64,000 nucleotides of DNA, from assembly GCF_000208865.1 (NCBI RefSeq), contig NC_018397.1, forward strand, positions 3,348,001 through 3,412,000, read 5' to 3'. The translations under genes and the position numbers were made by a program. Positions 26,287 through 37,436 of the stretch are shown one piece after another. The DNA is from Neospora caninum Liverpool (taxonomy: Eukaryota; Apicomplexa; Conoidasida; Eucoccidiorida; Sarcocystidae). The notes beneath the pieces are model-generated. The model was given only the letters and a program-made list of their open reading frames with translations, had not been told where the DNA came from and ran no database searches. Each line of letters starts with the position of its first letter. The stretch's first letter is position 1.

Positions 26287-29200
26287 TCATCTGAATGTCG
26301 CCCGTGAGTGTCGCGTTCTCCCTGCGTTCCCCCCCACCGTAACGAGAGCAACTGTGTGCGCCGCAATGTATCCCTGACTGTCACCGCACATGCCGTCGAT
26401 CTTCACAACGCGCTCAACCGCTTGCCTGCAGAAAGGACACCGCGGAAGCCGAAAAAGTCCGGTTTCTCGCTCCTGGTCTTCATCTCGCCTTCCCGCGCTC
26501 GCCCCGACTCTCTCCTCTGTTCGTCCTGCAGCGGGAGCAGTGGAAGCGCCTGGCTGTCGGAAAGAAAGACGCGCGGCTGCGGAAGAAAATGGCAGGAGCG
26601 CCGAGGCAGAAGGGTGGCCTAGCCACTCCCTCAGCCAGGTGACGCTTTGAGATCGCGCACGCTGGTGTTCTTTCTCAACAACCAAAAGCGCACAGGCTTC
26701 GCAGCATCCCCCATGTCCACAAGGCAAGAGAATCGCATTCGCTGCAGCCTCTGCGCAGATTTCACAGGCGGAGAACGAGAGGGCAGTCACAGAAGCAGAC
26801 GCCGCAGAATCCGAGGCGAGATGGCATGCATGCTCCGTTGAGGCGGGCGGACGCGCAGCGGCGGAGTCAGGACCGGGCGAAGAAGGGGAGGAAGAGACGA
26901 CAGAAGCCGCAGGAGAACTGGGTGGAGACGAAGAAGTGGGAGAGGACGGAGGTGATCGTGCAGGCGCACAAGCTGGAAGCAGTTGTGAAGCAGATTCAAG
27001 TTTGAAGGGAGGAGATGAATGGCTGCACGCAGTCGAAGAGGACCACGGCGACCCAAACTCCGTGGACGGGTGGCCACAAGGTGGGGACGCTCCCGGGGAT
27101 GGGACATTGCGCGATGAAAGTGAGTCAACCGTTGCGTTGTCCTCCGAACAGGAGAGAGGATGGGTAGAATCAAGTGATCGCGCACGTGTGCGGGGTCTTC
27201 CTTTCTCATCCGAAGCCGTACCCTCCACTTGATCCACCTCGTCTCCACACGGTCTGCGTTCTTCGTTCTCTCTCCTAGGGCCTTGATCTCCCTCTCCAGT
27301 CCCTCCGCTTTTGTCCGGTTGAGAGCGGGTCTCGCCTCCTTTTTTCCTCTCGTGAGCGACTCGGAAGACCCGTTCAGTCTCCCTCTCTTCGTGAAGATCC
27401 ATCCGGTTTCTCCGTGCGGTGCTTCCCAGTGTTTCCTCTGGCCCCTCATCGTCTCTCGCGCCTTTACTCGGCTCCCTTCCTCCTCTCTGCTGCCCCCAAC
27501 GCGGCGCGCCCCTCCCTCCCGCCTCCCCTTCTGGTGTCTCTGCCAATGTCGCCGAATTCTCCAGGTCTTTCTCTCGCTCCGCTTCCCGTATACGCCCCGC
27601 TCCGCTGTTCCTCTTTCCCCGTTCTTCTCTTTCCCTCTCTTGACGCCCTTCATCGTCTTCTCTCTGCCTCGGGCTTCTCCGCCGGCTGTGGCGCGGGGGT
27701 TCTGAGGGCGCAGAAGAGCGTTCTCCAGCGTGCCTGGAGACTCTAGAAGCCTCTCCCCCTGCGCCGACATAGAGTTGCTCCTCCATTTTACCCTCGGGCA
27801 AACGCGTTTCAGAGGCTGCGGCACAGCGAATCGAGAGCGCCGAACAGGACGCAGCCACCCCACGGGCAGACGAACCAGAGGAAGAAGACGCACCAGTCGG
27901 CGAAGGCGACGGTCGTTCCCGTTCTGCTTTGCTGGCATTTTCAGACGCAAGTGGCAACGAAGAAGCGGAAGAAGGGACGCGATCCTGTGGACCTGGCGCA
28001 GATGCTGGAGGAACACCTAGAGGAAGAGAAGCGAGGGTCGTCGGCAGAGTTGCTGAAGACGAACTCGCTTCATGACCGGAACGCAGAGGAACCGTAAGTT
28101 CCTCTCCATTTCCTCTCTCAAGTGAAGAAAGAGAGCGTGGCGACGAGACGACTGGGAAACAGCAACACCCCGAAGATGCCACTGCGACGGAAGCGGTCAC
28201 TTGATCGACGATGCGCTCCGCAATGCTGTAGAGGCAGAACACGCCGAAGACAAGAGAAAGGACACACACGCCGCAAAAACACCACACAAAACACGGAAAT
28301 GGCGGGCAGGAGAAACCAGTCGAGAGCGCTACAGGTCGGCACGCGCTTGTCCCCGCAGCTCCAAAAGGTCTCCCCCTTCTTTTCCTTTTCTCTCCCGTTC
28401 CGTTTCCCCACTTCCCCTGAAGGCAGCGCGCAACGGATGGGGTGGGAGGACGCAAAACGACAAAGAACAAGACCTAAATGCCCGAGGCTGCTCTCCGCCT
28501 CCGAAGCAACAACCCAGACAAGGGCGCTGAGACTCTCGACGGGATCCATTCGTGTCGGTTCCAAAACCAAAAATGTCAACCCCCGTTGGCTGCTTTCACG
28601 AAGTCCAATTCTGGTCTGTTTTCAAGCCTGAAAAGCAGCAGAAAAGAACGAGAAGCCGTGCCCTCCTCCGCACCTGAAATACGTCGAACTCAGTTGCTTT
28701 AGGAGCAGCCGATCCCGAGGCTCCTCAACGAAGGCGTAGCCCCAGGGCGTTCCGCCAGCCGCTGCGCTCGCTCGCGCCCCGACTCCGACGTTGAAGAGCG
28801 GTCGGCGTAGGCCTGCAGAAAAACGGGATTGAGGCATCGGAGAGATATGCGGTGGCAATGTACCACTGACCAGCGAGGGACCGGAAGAGAACGTAAGGAA
28901 AGACGAGCTAAACCCGAAGAACGATGGCTGCTTCCCTCTCCTTCGGTTGACAGAAGTGCACGCTTCCAGCTGTCATCTCTCTCGTGTTTCGCCCGGAAGA
29001 CGGGCGAAACTCGGTGTCTGTGGATTGGGATACTCTGAGAAAGTCCGTGCTCTCGGATCGAGAGGAAAGGAGAGACTCGGAAGGGGCCTCACCGCCTGCT
29101 GCGAACAGTTCAGGGTTGACAGCCATCACGCGAGCGTTCTGAGCTCTCTCTTCCTGACACGAGAACAAGCACATCCCACAGGAACTAGGCGATTACGAAT

Positions 29201-32200
29201 CAGACGCGAAACAGGGGCAACCGAGCCTGTGCATGTCGCTGTGTCCGTGGTTCTGTCTCAGGTCTTGCCAGCGGCGCAGCCCTTGCTGACGCTACGGTCG
29301 TGTCCACGCTCTCACGCGCCGCACCCACACACATGCCGACATCGTCGACAGCGAGACACCAGAAAACTAGAGAGATCAACGGGATTTCTCAAAGAGAGGA
29401 TACAAACCAGTGTGTAGAGGCAGGCAAATGAGTGCATGTGCGTTGGCTGGACGATCGACAGGTGTACCAAACAGGTGTCGACAGCCGCATGTAGTCAGAT
29501 CAGATTCTCGGTTTTCTGCCGGGAAAAAAACGTCGCCCACGCGAGTGAACAGGGGGATCCCACTGCGTGCTCATCAGGCTCTGTGGCTGTGAGACTATAT
29601 GTATATTTCCCTCTATAGTTGTACAGTTACGCAGGCCGTTTACAGAGCAGAGTCGAAAGGCGTAAACGTCCATGTCTTTGAGTTGGTGAGGCGGGGAACC
29701 GAGAAACGCTCACCCCTTTAGCGATCTGAATACGCGCGACAGCCTCGACGAACATGCACAAGATATGGAGCCAGACTGCCTGCATCCATGGCTGAATGGG
29801 ACCTGAGAAAAAAAAACCAAAAAGCCACGGCCAGCATCAACGTGACCTATGCACCTGTTCACAGCTACCACTGTATGTCTCTATTTTTGATCACAGAAAT
29901 GTACAACCAATTAACCATATTCCCCTGTATGAAGCTGTATGTAGATATGTAGAGAGATATGTATAGATATCTTTGTCTACAGGAAGTGTGTATGCGATGA
30001 GCGGACTAGGTCTGCCCACCGAAGATGCTGTATGTCTACCTATCCTTCACACACGTTGTCCTGTCTTTCCGTATGCCTGATCCCTGCTACCGCCAATCTC
30101 TCGACTTTAAGACATTTCTGTGAGCACCTATCCGGCTGTGTCCCAACCAGCCAGGGGGCTCTTTGCGCGTAGAAGCACAGACTTAAACCCTATTATACTC
30201 CTTCCTGTTGCTCCCCACAAGAACCGGTCAGCGAAGAAATGTGCATGCGCAGATGCGCGCATGACTCGTTGGCATGCACACAATTATAAGCATGCAGCCT
30301 AGGAACTGCTTGGGAGGAAAACTCGGCGAGAGCGCCGTGAACAGAGGAGGAGGCCTCACCAAGAAGAACAACGAGGGCTCCCGATATGGTGTGGGCGGAT
30401 AGCAGGAATGCTGCGAAGACCAAGAGAAAGAAAAATTAAAGAATCCTGTCTCAGAGACTATCAAAAGAAGCGAGGGAGAAAACGTGGAGCAAACGCCAAC
30501 TTGAAGTTCCTGTGGTCCTCGGTCTCTGCATCTGTTCGATGCTTGTATCCATGTGCACGTAGGCTTGTGTGGAGATTGGAATATCTGCATGAATGCATAT
30601 ATATATATATATATACATATATGGAGAGATACTGGGTGTAGCGGGAGTAACGGACGACCTCCCCGTATCTAGGCACATGTAGATTCATGTGGGTAGGCGG
30701 CCACACAGAGAGGCGAGGAGCCAGAAGGCAGGTTGAAAGGGTCGTGTAGACCGAAACGTGGGCACGAGGGCCAGCGAAGCCGGGCGCAAGCATGAATGCG
30801 TGGAACCAGTGATCTACAGGGAGAGCAGCCGGGACTCGCACATGTCTACAACAACGCCGGATAGTCTTGAAGGGATTCCCCCCACGGCGTGGCAATCTGC
30901 CTTTTCGGCGCAGTTGATCGCGGCTCTGGCTGACTTGATTACCTGCAACGGAGCACATTTCGCGGTAGGCATGGTAGCGTGATCCAAACAGATGGTCTCG
31001 GCGCCACATGAGCACACTCCACATTGTTTGCGCCCTCCGGCACAGCCGCTGAATCAGCAGTCTGTATCCCATGAGGAGAAGCGTCGCGTTGGTGAAGTCT
31101 CGGCTTCTTCCCCGTCCGTTTCGCCGTTCCTCTACACCGCTGGTTCTCAGGGACCCAGCAGTAAAAGTCGCAGCTGGATCCTGAGAAGGTGGGAGAAACG
31201 AGACGCGAAGAGGCGTCCGGGCCTCCTGAATGAAGCTCTGCTCGGCCGACGAGGCGAGAGAAGAGGACGGAGAAGAAAGAGAAGAAGCCGGGTCATCTTG
31301 TCCGGGGGATTCGTGTTCGCGCGGGACTTGGGTTTCGAGTTCCAAAGAAGCCACCGCAGCCGCGGGAAGACCAGAAGACGAAGCTGATGGCGCCTGCGCA
31401 GCGTAGGCGCTGCTCTCAGCTCCTCTCTCACCGCCGGAGACCGAGGAAGCCTCGCCGGAGTTCGGGCCCACAGGGCCAGGAGTGGAAACGAAAGCTGCCT
31501 GCGAGGAAGGCGCGCGGTACGCGTCCTGTCGACGCCGCCTGGCCTCAGCTTCGAGTGCGCTGGCTCTCCGTTTGAAGAACTTGGAGAGGCGGCGCGCAAC
31601 GAGAGCCAGAAGCAGCGCCACCCATATCGAGTACTGGAAATACGCGTCTGGTAAAGGAGAAGCGAGAGAATGGAACGACCCGAATGATGGCATGCGTTTC
31701 TCCCTGAGAGACGGTGCGGGAGCGACACGCGCACTTCACAAGGAACGGCAAGGAAACAGAAAAAACTTGCGGGGACTTACGAGCCGAATGCTTCTCCTGC
31801 ATGTATTGGAGGGGCGAAATAACTCCCAAAATCAACGAAGAAGTGAAGATGGAAGCGCATGAGCAACACATGGAAGCAGAAGATGGCGCGACCGGTAAGT
31901 TGGCAAATCTGTCGGTGTCTGCGTGGGGGCTCCACGAACGCAGCGGGCACAGGAATGACGAAAGTGCTTTCTTTTCCTTACAAAAGACAGGGACGGGAAT
32001 GTTGGTGCCATCCATATCGCCTGCCATGCACCCTTGCGTCGCGGAGAGACTGTAAGGGAAGATACAAAATCCCAGCGCCCTAAAAGAAAACACGACACAA
32101 ATCACCATAAACATTCGTCATCTCCATCAGTTATGAGGATGTGAATAACCTCGATTATATACTTGCGTGCCGCACCCCCGCATTCATATATATATATATA

Positions 32201-34594
32201 TATATATATATGCATATGTACATATATATGTATATCTCGGTCTGGGCTCTTTGTCGTCGGTACGTGCGAAGCGCAACCCGCTCAGACACACTTCTACAAA
32301 GGCTGTGAGTATGCCTGGGAAGATCCAAATGGAGGTACACGAGTACGCGAAGGCCGCGCATGTTCTCGTTCCACATTTCTGCAGATATATGTCGCCACGT
32401 TTGCGTCAGCATTTCTGTGCGAGTGGCTGTGGGATTGTTTCCTGATAACTGGAGTCGTATTCAGTATCCTAGGGACTGTAATGCCTCTGTTTATTCTCTT
32501 TGAGTCATGCAGTTATGGTCTGGCATCCTTCGAGAGACGTGGCGCTGCTCGCAGGCTCAGTCGTAGAGGGTGTGTAACTTCGCTCACGCACAGCCTCGTC
32601 CTTTCTTGGATTTCCGTCCTGTGAACCTCTGTAGTGCATAGATGTATGCAAGTGTGCAACTACACAAGTATGTATTTGAACGTGAAACATAAAACTTCAG
32701 CAGCTAGAGGCACGAAGGGTCGTGCGTACACCGGTGGCCGTTTCGCTCCGCGCACATGCACGTACCAAACGGAGAAGCCGCCGACAACTCGCAAAGGCTT
32801 GGAGACAGCCGCGGAAGAAAGGACAGCTCCGGTGGGGTCCAGGTCGTCTTGAAGAAGTAGGGCCTCGCCGAGCGCCCGGACGGCGAGAGAAAACCAGCGA
32901 ATCATCATCACGACTAACGAAGCGTAGACGAGCAGAAGGGGGGGCGTGACGTCGTAGTGTTCTGGATCTACCCAGGAAAACAAGGTTGGGCCGTGGCTTG
33001 AAGGAGACAGGGCAGAAGGCGAGACCGGCGACGGCTGCTCCGCGTCTCCAGGAGGGAGTGCGAACGAAGCGAGAGAGCTCTCCTGCGGAGAAACGGAATG
33101 TTTGCGTATCATTACACCAAGTCGCAAACGCCGCTTGTCATCGCTGCTTCCTCGCTCTCCTTCCCGCTCTCCTTCCCGCTCTCGCTCTGCCTCGAAAGCA
33201 ACAGCCGCCTCTCCCAGCACGCCCCCGTCTGTTGCGGAAACTGGTTCCGGCGTTTCCGATGGCAGGCTGGAAGAGGCGTGTGACTTGGATGCTCCAGGCG
33301 AGAGGTCAGTGCGCGTAGCTCCTTCCTGACTGGCCTCCGAAACCCCGCTCCGTCCCACGGGTGAGGGCGACTCGGCGGGAGCGAAGGGCGAAGAAGACGC
33401 GGGCGGAAAAGAGGCGACAGAGAGGGGGAGGACGCCTGGCTGGAAGAACTGAAGGCACGATGTGCAACTCGAGGCTTCTACGGCAAGCGGGAAAATTGGA
33501 GAGTCACGGACCGACCGCCCGTTGATTGAAGGGAAGGGGTAGCTGTTGGAAGCCGCAGTGCCTTGCGAAGAGGCAGGAGACGGAGCCGGCGGAAGCAGCG
33601 GCGACGCGGTCAGGCGCTTTCTCGGCTTCTGGTCGTCCTCGGTGCTTCCCTCTCCGTTCTCCCCTTCTGCGCTTCTCTTCCGAAAAAAGTGCCACAACCT
33701 CAACTGCTTGAAGAGGGATGTTTCACTGTTGTATTGAGGAACGAGCAGGATGGGGAACGGCTCGCCAAGTTGCTGGAATGCCAGTGAGTCCGCGCGACTT
33801 TCCGCCTCCGTTTTGTCCCCTTGCCCCCCTCTCTCTCCTCCGGACGGCGTACGTGTCTCCCCTCCACTTTTAGCAGGTCGAGGCTCGTGCCCAGCCTTTG
33901 ACTGCTCCAGCTGGGCTCGGCGTCTTGCCTGCTGCGCAGCAAAAGTGACCTGGGCAGTCGAGAGGGGGACAACGATGCTCTCTGTCAACTCTTCGGCGTT
34001 TAAGGTTTGGTGCACATACACCCAAGTTCGGGTGTCTAGGTGTCCTGTCAAACTGGGAAGAAGGAGTTGAATCTCCATCAGCAGGGGAAGGAGACCGAAA
34101 ACCAAGATAACCAAGCTTCTCAAGCCCGAAAACTTGGATACACCTCCAAGAGTCGCGTCCAGAGCCTCCTGATCTAGAGGTGACAGAGGAACACGGCCTG
34201 CTTCGGCCTCGCTTTCTTCACTCTGCGGGCCGCCACGCGGCCTCGTCGAAGGCCTTGTTGCCGTCGAAGGGGGCGGTGACGAAGATGGGATTGAAATTTG
34301 CATAGAGCTGCGCGGCAGCGCAAGACCCGAGCCGGAAAAGAGGGGGCGCGAAGAGAAATCAGGAGGCAAACTTTCACCCCTCCCCGTATTCGCTGTAGAC
34401 GAAATCGGGACATTGTTGATCCCTGCATCTGGAGAAACAAGTCGAAGTTGATGCACTTCCACATCTCGCGAACGCGGCAAAAGATGAGACGAGAGGGAAT
34501 CCATTTCCACTGACGCCCCTGGCGGCGGGAACTCGCGGCCTCGTCCCCGTGAGAGGGCCTCCCCAGCAGCCAGCAGGCTCTCTGGAGAAGCCAT
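26287..34594 (-). CDS. Multipass membrane RING-type E3 ligase candidate, 9 exons, 1650 aa
   Basis: Exons 34594-32766, 32079-31982, 31822-31781, 31647-30943, 30410-30360, 29802-29714, 29153-29093, 28812-28674 and 28225-26287 all join in phase (4953 nt with stop). ATG 34594 has context AACATGG; the frame is open upstream but has no further ATG. Hydrophobic segments lie near residues 155-175, 550-575, 657-675, 891-907 and 912-930; the middle ones sit on very short exons. The long segment between the first two is Ser/Pro-rich and disordered. A C3HC4 RING ends the protein (about 1492-1604): CEIC, then CGH, a downstream C-x2-C, and finally CPFC. An 84-residue insertion separates the third and fourth Cys pairs, far longer than usual. 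Membrane RING proteins of this kind recruit E2 enzymes, often in ER or Golgi quality control; substrate and location are not readable. A weak donor near 26388 could add another 3' exon. I could not assign a named family. Confidence 0.75.
30597..30622. repeat. (AT)n tract in an intron
   Basis: An alternating AT run interrupted once by a C, inside the intron 30411-30942 of the RING gene. Confidence 0.85.
32186..32212. repeat. (AT)n microsatellite in an intron
   Basis: About 27 bp of alternating A and T in the first intron (32080-32765) of the RING gene, followed by further imperfect TATA/CATA sequence. Confidence 0.9.
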
Positions 34595-34773
34595 GTTGAT
34601 CTCGCCGCGTTTCCCCTCAGAAAGACACTTGGCAAATAGAGTGGCTCTCGGGTCGTAGGTTTGCGGCGAAGTGTCGGTCAAACGCTTTACGAGTTAAACG
34701 CACTCAAAAAGCCTCAGAGAGAGAACAACCTGACAGGCTACACGACGGAGGCTGAGCGGGAGGGACAAAAATG

Positions 34774-34947
34774 TTCAGAGGCACAGGAGGGAATGGATTC
34801 AAAGTCTTCAGAGGCACAGGAGGGAATGGATTCAAAGTCTTCAGAGGCACAGGAGGGAATGGATTCAAAGTCTTCAGAGGCACAGGAGGGAATGGATTCA
34901 AAGTCTTCAGAGGCACAGGAGGGAATGGATTCAAAGTCTTCAGAGGC
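34774..34947. repeat. 33-bp minisatellite, 5 copies plus a partial
   Basis: The unit starts TTCAGAGGCACAGGAGGG and is 33 bp long. Five essentially identical copies occupy 34774-34938 and a diverging partial copy follows. Because 33 is a multiple of three, several frames stay open on both strands and give 11-residue repeats, for example SEAQEGMDSKS on the plus strand. It sits 180-350 bp upstream of the RING gene start. I judge the ORFs to be by-products and the element a minisatellite in a promoter or 5'UTR. Confidence 0.9.
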
Positions 34948-37436
34948 GATACGACAAGGCGGAACATGAAGTGACCACGTGCGGAAGACGAGACTGAGAA
35001 GGAAAAAAAGTTTCGTAACGCGAAGCGGATAATCAAATGAAGGCATTTGTTTTCTATGGATGCACGAGCGGAAAGAAAATGCGGACGTGGCCTATCTAAC
35101 CCTTGCCACTACGGCACGCCCCGCTTGACCAGTCTCCTCGCCTAATTCGGCGAGAAGAACCAAGAGGCGGAAAGCACAGACAAGAGGCGGAAAGCACAGA
35201 CAAGACGCGTTTCTGCGTTCTGACAAGACGATGTTCATCGTTTACCGTTCCTGCAGGAGGACTGACGACACAGCTCCGCGGGCTGGTCACGCCGTGAACA
35301 ACGGCGGGAAGGTAAAGAAGACAACCACGCCAGGCACAAAACCAGTCGGTTTTCCGGGTTTCCCTCCACTGCCTCGGATATAAAGCGTGTCATTCGGCAA
35401 GGCATTTCTCGTCTTGAGAAAGGATTAGGCGAGTCGCTCGGCTCAAACTTCGGGGGAAAACTCTCGGACCGGCCTGTTGCGTCTTGCCCGAGTCACAGGC
35501 TGTACCTGGGCATGTGTGTATAAATTTCGGGGAAGTGACAGTAAGTGACAGTGCGAGGCACATGCTGCTTGGAGAAATACCTCTGCGACTCAAAAACCAA
35601 AAATTCTTGCCACAAACAGGTGAAACACACGATTTCATCTTGCCAAGGCTCTTCGCCGTTGGCCCATCGGTGTGCTGCCGTGTAACAGCGGCGGAAGACG
35701 GGAGAACGTGGAAAACGAGATTCGGCCATGAAAGCAGCCTACCCTGCAAAACAGGGAGGTGAATCAGAAAGCCACTAAAGAGCCTCGGGGACTCACCGGG
35801 CGTCGCGACATCGAACCTGCTTCAGCGTCTGAATTTGGCTAGATATACACGGTGTTTTGAGTCGTCCGGGAGCTGCATGCTGGGGCTTTCTGACGGGACG
35901 CGCTCGTCGCAAATCCTTTCCACGAAAAAAAGAGAGTTGCATACAGAAACGCGACTTGGGGGGAAAATGGCATATCCAAGGAAAGAGTAAAAGGCGTCTC
36001 CCTCCCTGCCACCCGATTCCACAAAATCGAGCCCCGGAAGAGAGTCCTCTTTTCTGCCCTGGCACGGAACCGCCGTTGCCCGAAGTGACGGAGTGTGCCG
36101 AGTTTCCGGCGAGTCTGGAGTTGCAACGGGCCGTGCACGGTGTTCGCCCGCGCTCTCGTTTGCAATTTGTCCTGGCGTTTTATTTATATTCATGCCGGAG
36201 GAGACGCGAAAAGACAAAAAAGGGAAACTGGGCGTCTTCTCAGGCAGAATCTTCATCAGCGAGATACGAGAGTTCGTGCGCGGGCGGGGAACCCCGCGCG
36301 AACGGGGTCTGTCAGGGCTGCGGGGGGGGACACTCTCAACCGGAGGAGGCGGGGAACCTTGGCAAATAAACAAATAAAAACATGCCATGCGAGGCCAGCG
36401 AAGAACCGGAAACATCCTTTGAAAGGATGTTTCCTCGCGCCTCATCACAAGATACGGCATTCGGCGTGACGTTCGTTGACAACTGGACGTCCTTTCCGGC
36501 GCCTGGCAGGAAAGCACCCCCAAATGATGTGTGAGGCGATGAACAGACATCGCGAGCTTCTGTCGCGTGTGAAGCTGTATTTAACAGAGTTTTCACTGAA
36601 AGCTTGTGGAGAGCGGCAAACAAGGAGAAACTCACTGGTGGTGGTGTACCGGGTGCATACTGCTGTGTGTCGGTAAAGCCTGTGTGGATCCTTGTCCCGT
36701 TTCCGGCTTACACAAGGAACCTGCAGCTGAGCTCCGCCGTATCAACCTCAAAGATCTGGAATAAGAAGCCCGTGCGGTGGTCTTGAACCGAAAGGTGCAC
36801 AAGACGGCACCCCTGTGCTCGGGACGAGGTGTACGCTCGAGTGTGTCGAGTTAAATAAAGGATCTATTCCACTATTGAAGCATAACTTTCATTCTTGGCC
36901 GCATGCCTCTGCACTGAAACGGTATTTGCGCCCGGAGGCATGATCTGTTCAGCCGTAGTGCAAGGGCTGCCTACTTTGGAACCGGCCTCGAGACACCTAT
37001 GCAGACAAACCTCCATGTTGCGGATGAGTGGTGTTACATCCAAAAAAGCCTGCGTTTCGCATAACTACTCCTGTTGTACACCGCCAAGAGCGAATAGCAG
37101 AACGAAACCAAGGGCCGCCCCTAGGTCTGGTTTCAAGAGCCAGTCATACTGATCTTATACACGAGGCAAGTGCTCAGGCCCCTGTGTCCTTTCTGCGTTT
37201 CAGTCGTTTAGGGAAGGAAGTCCCGTTGAGCCACGTTTATTTTGATAAAGTCGCTTTCCCGCAACAACGCTTTCGGGGAAACACCCGCAGGGTACAACAC
37301 CGTAAAAAGCAGTGCGTTCCTGGTCCTTCCCGCACGGAACGGTGGGAAAACCATCTGACTGCTTCGATCCCCTCTTTCGGTTCATTTTGTTTCAGTCGTC
37401 TCCCAAGATAGCACGCTTGGAAGTTCTGATTGCCAC
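34948..37436. other. Unresolved region between genes
   Basis: No secure gene. Medium ORFs overlap on both strands. The most protein-like are a plus-strand stretch at 35484-35762, which contains FGEVTVSDS followed by IPLRLKN, and a plus-strand ATG at about 36194 opening with PEETRKDKKGKLGVFSG. A minus-strand ORF (35822-36550) also stays open. None could be joined into a phase-consistent model. The 3'UTR of the minus-strand helical-repeat gene probably occupies the right part. Confidence 0.3.
35161..35200. repeat. 20-bp tandem duplication
   Basis: Two identical copies of the unit CAAGAGGCGGAAAGCACAGA, followed by a partial third start (CAAGA). Intergenic. Confidence 0.9.

Noticed and set aside
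28118..28470. A hydrophobic, membrane-helix-like stretch at the N-terminus of the long RING ORF, with an apparent start at 28470.
   Set aside because: It is the translation of the pyrimidine tract before the acceptor at 28226. The upstream exon joins in phase after it, so it is intron.
34594..34681. An upstream start of the RING protein at 34681.
   Set aside because: That codon is TTG. The first ATG in frame is 34594, in a good context.
30461..34681. Assignment of the multipass RING protein to membralin or TMEM185-type families.
   Set aside because: Membrane segments and loop lengths did not line up convincingly by eye, so no family name was given.
34661..34969. An 11-residue repeat protein on either strand.
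   Set aside because: The repeats follow from a 33-bp minisatellite; no flanking coding sequence or splice support was found.
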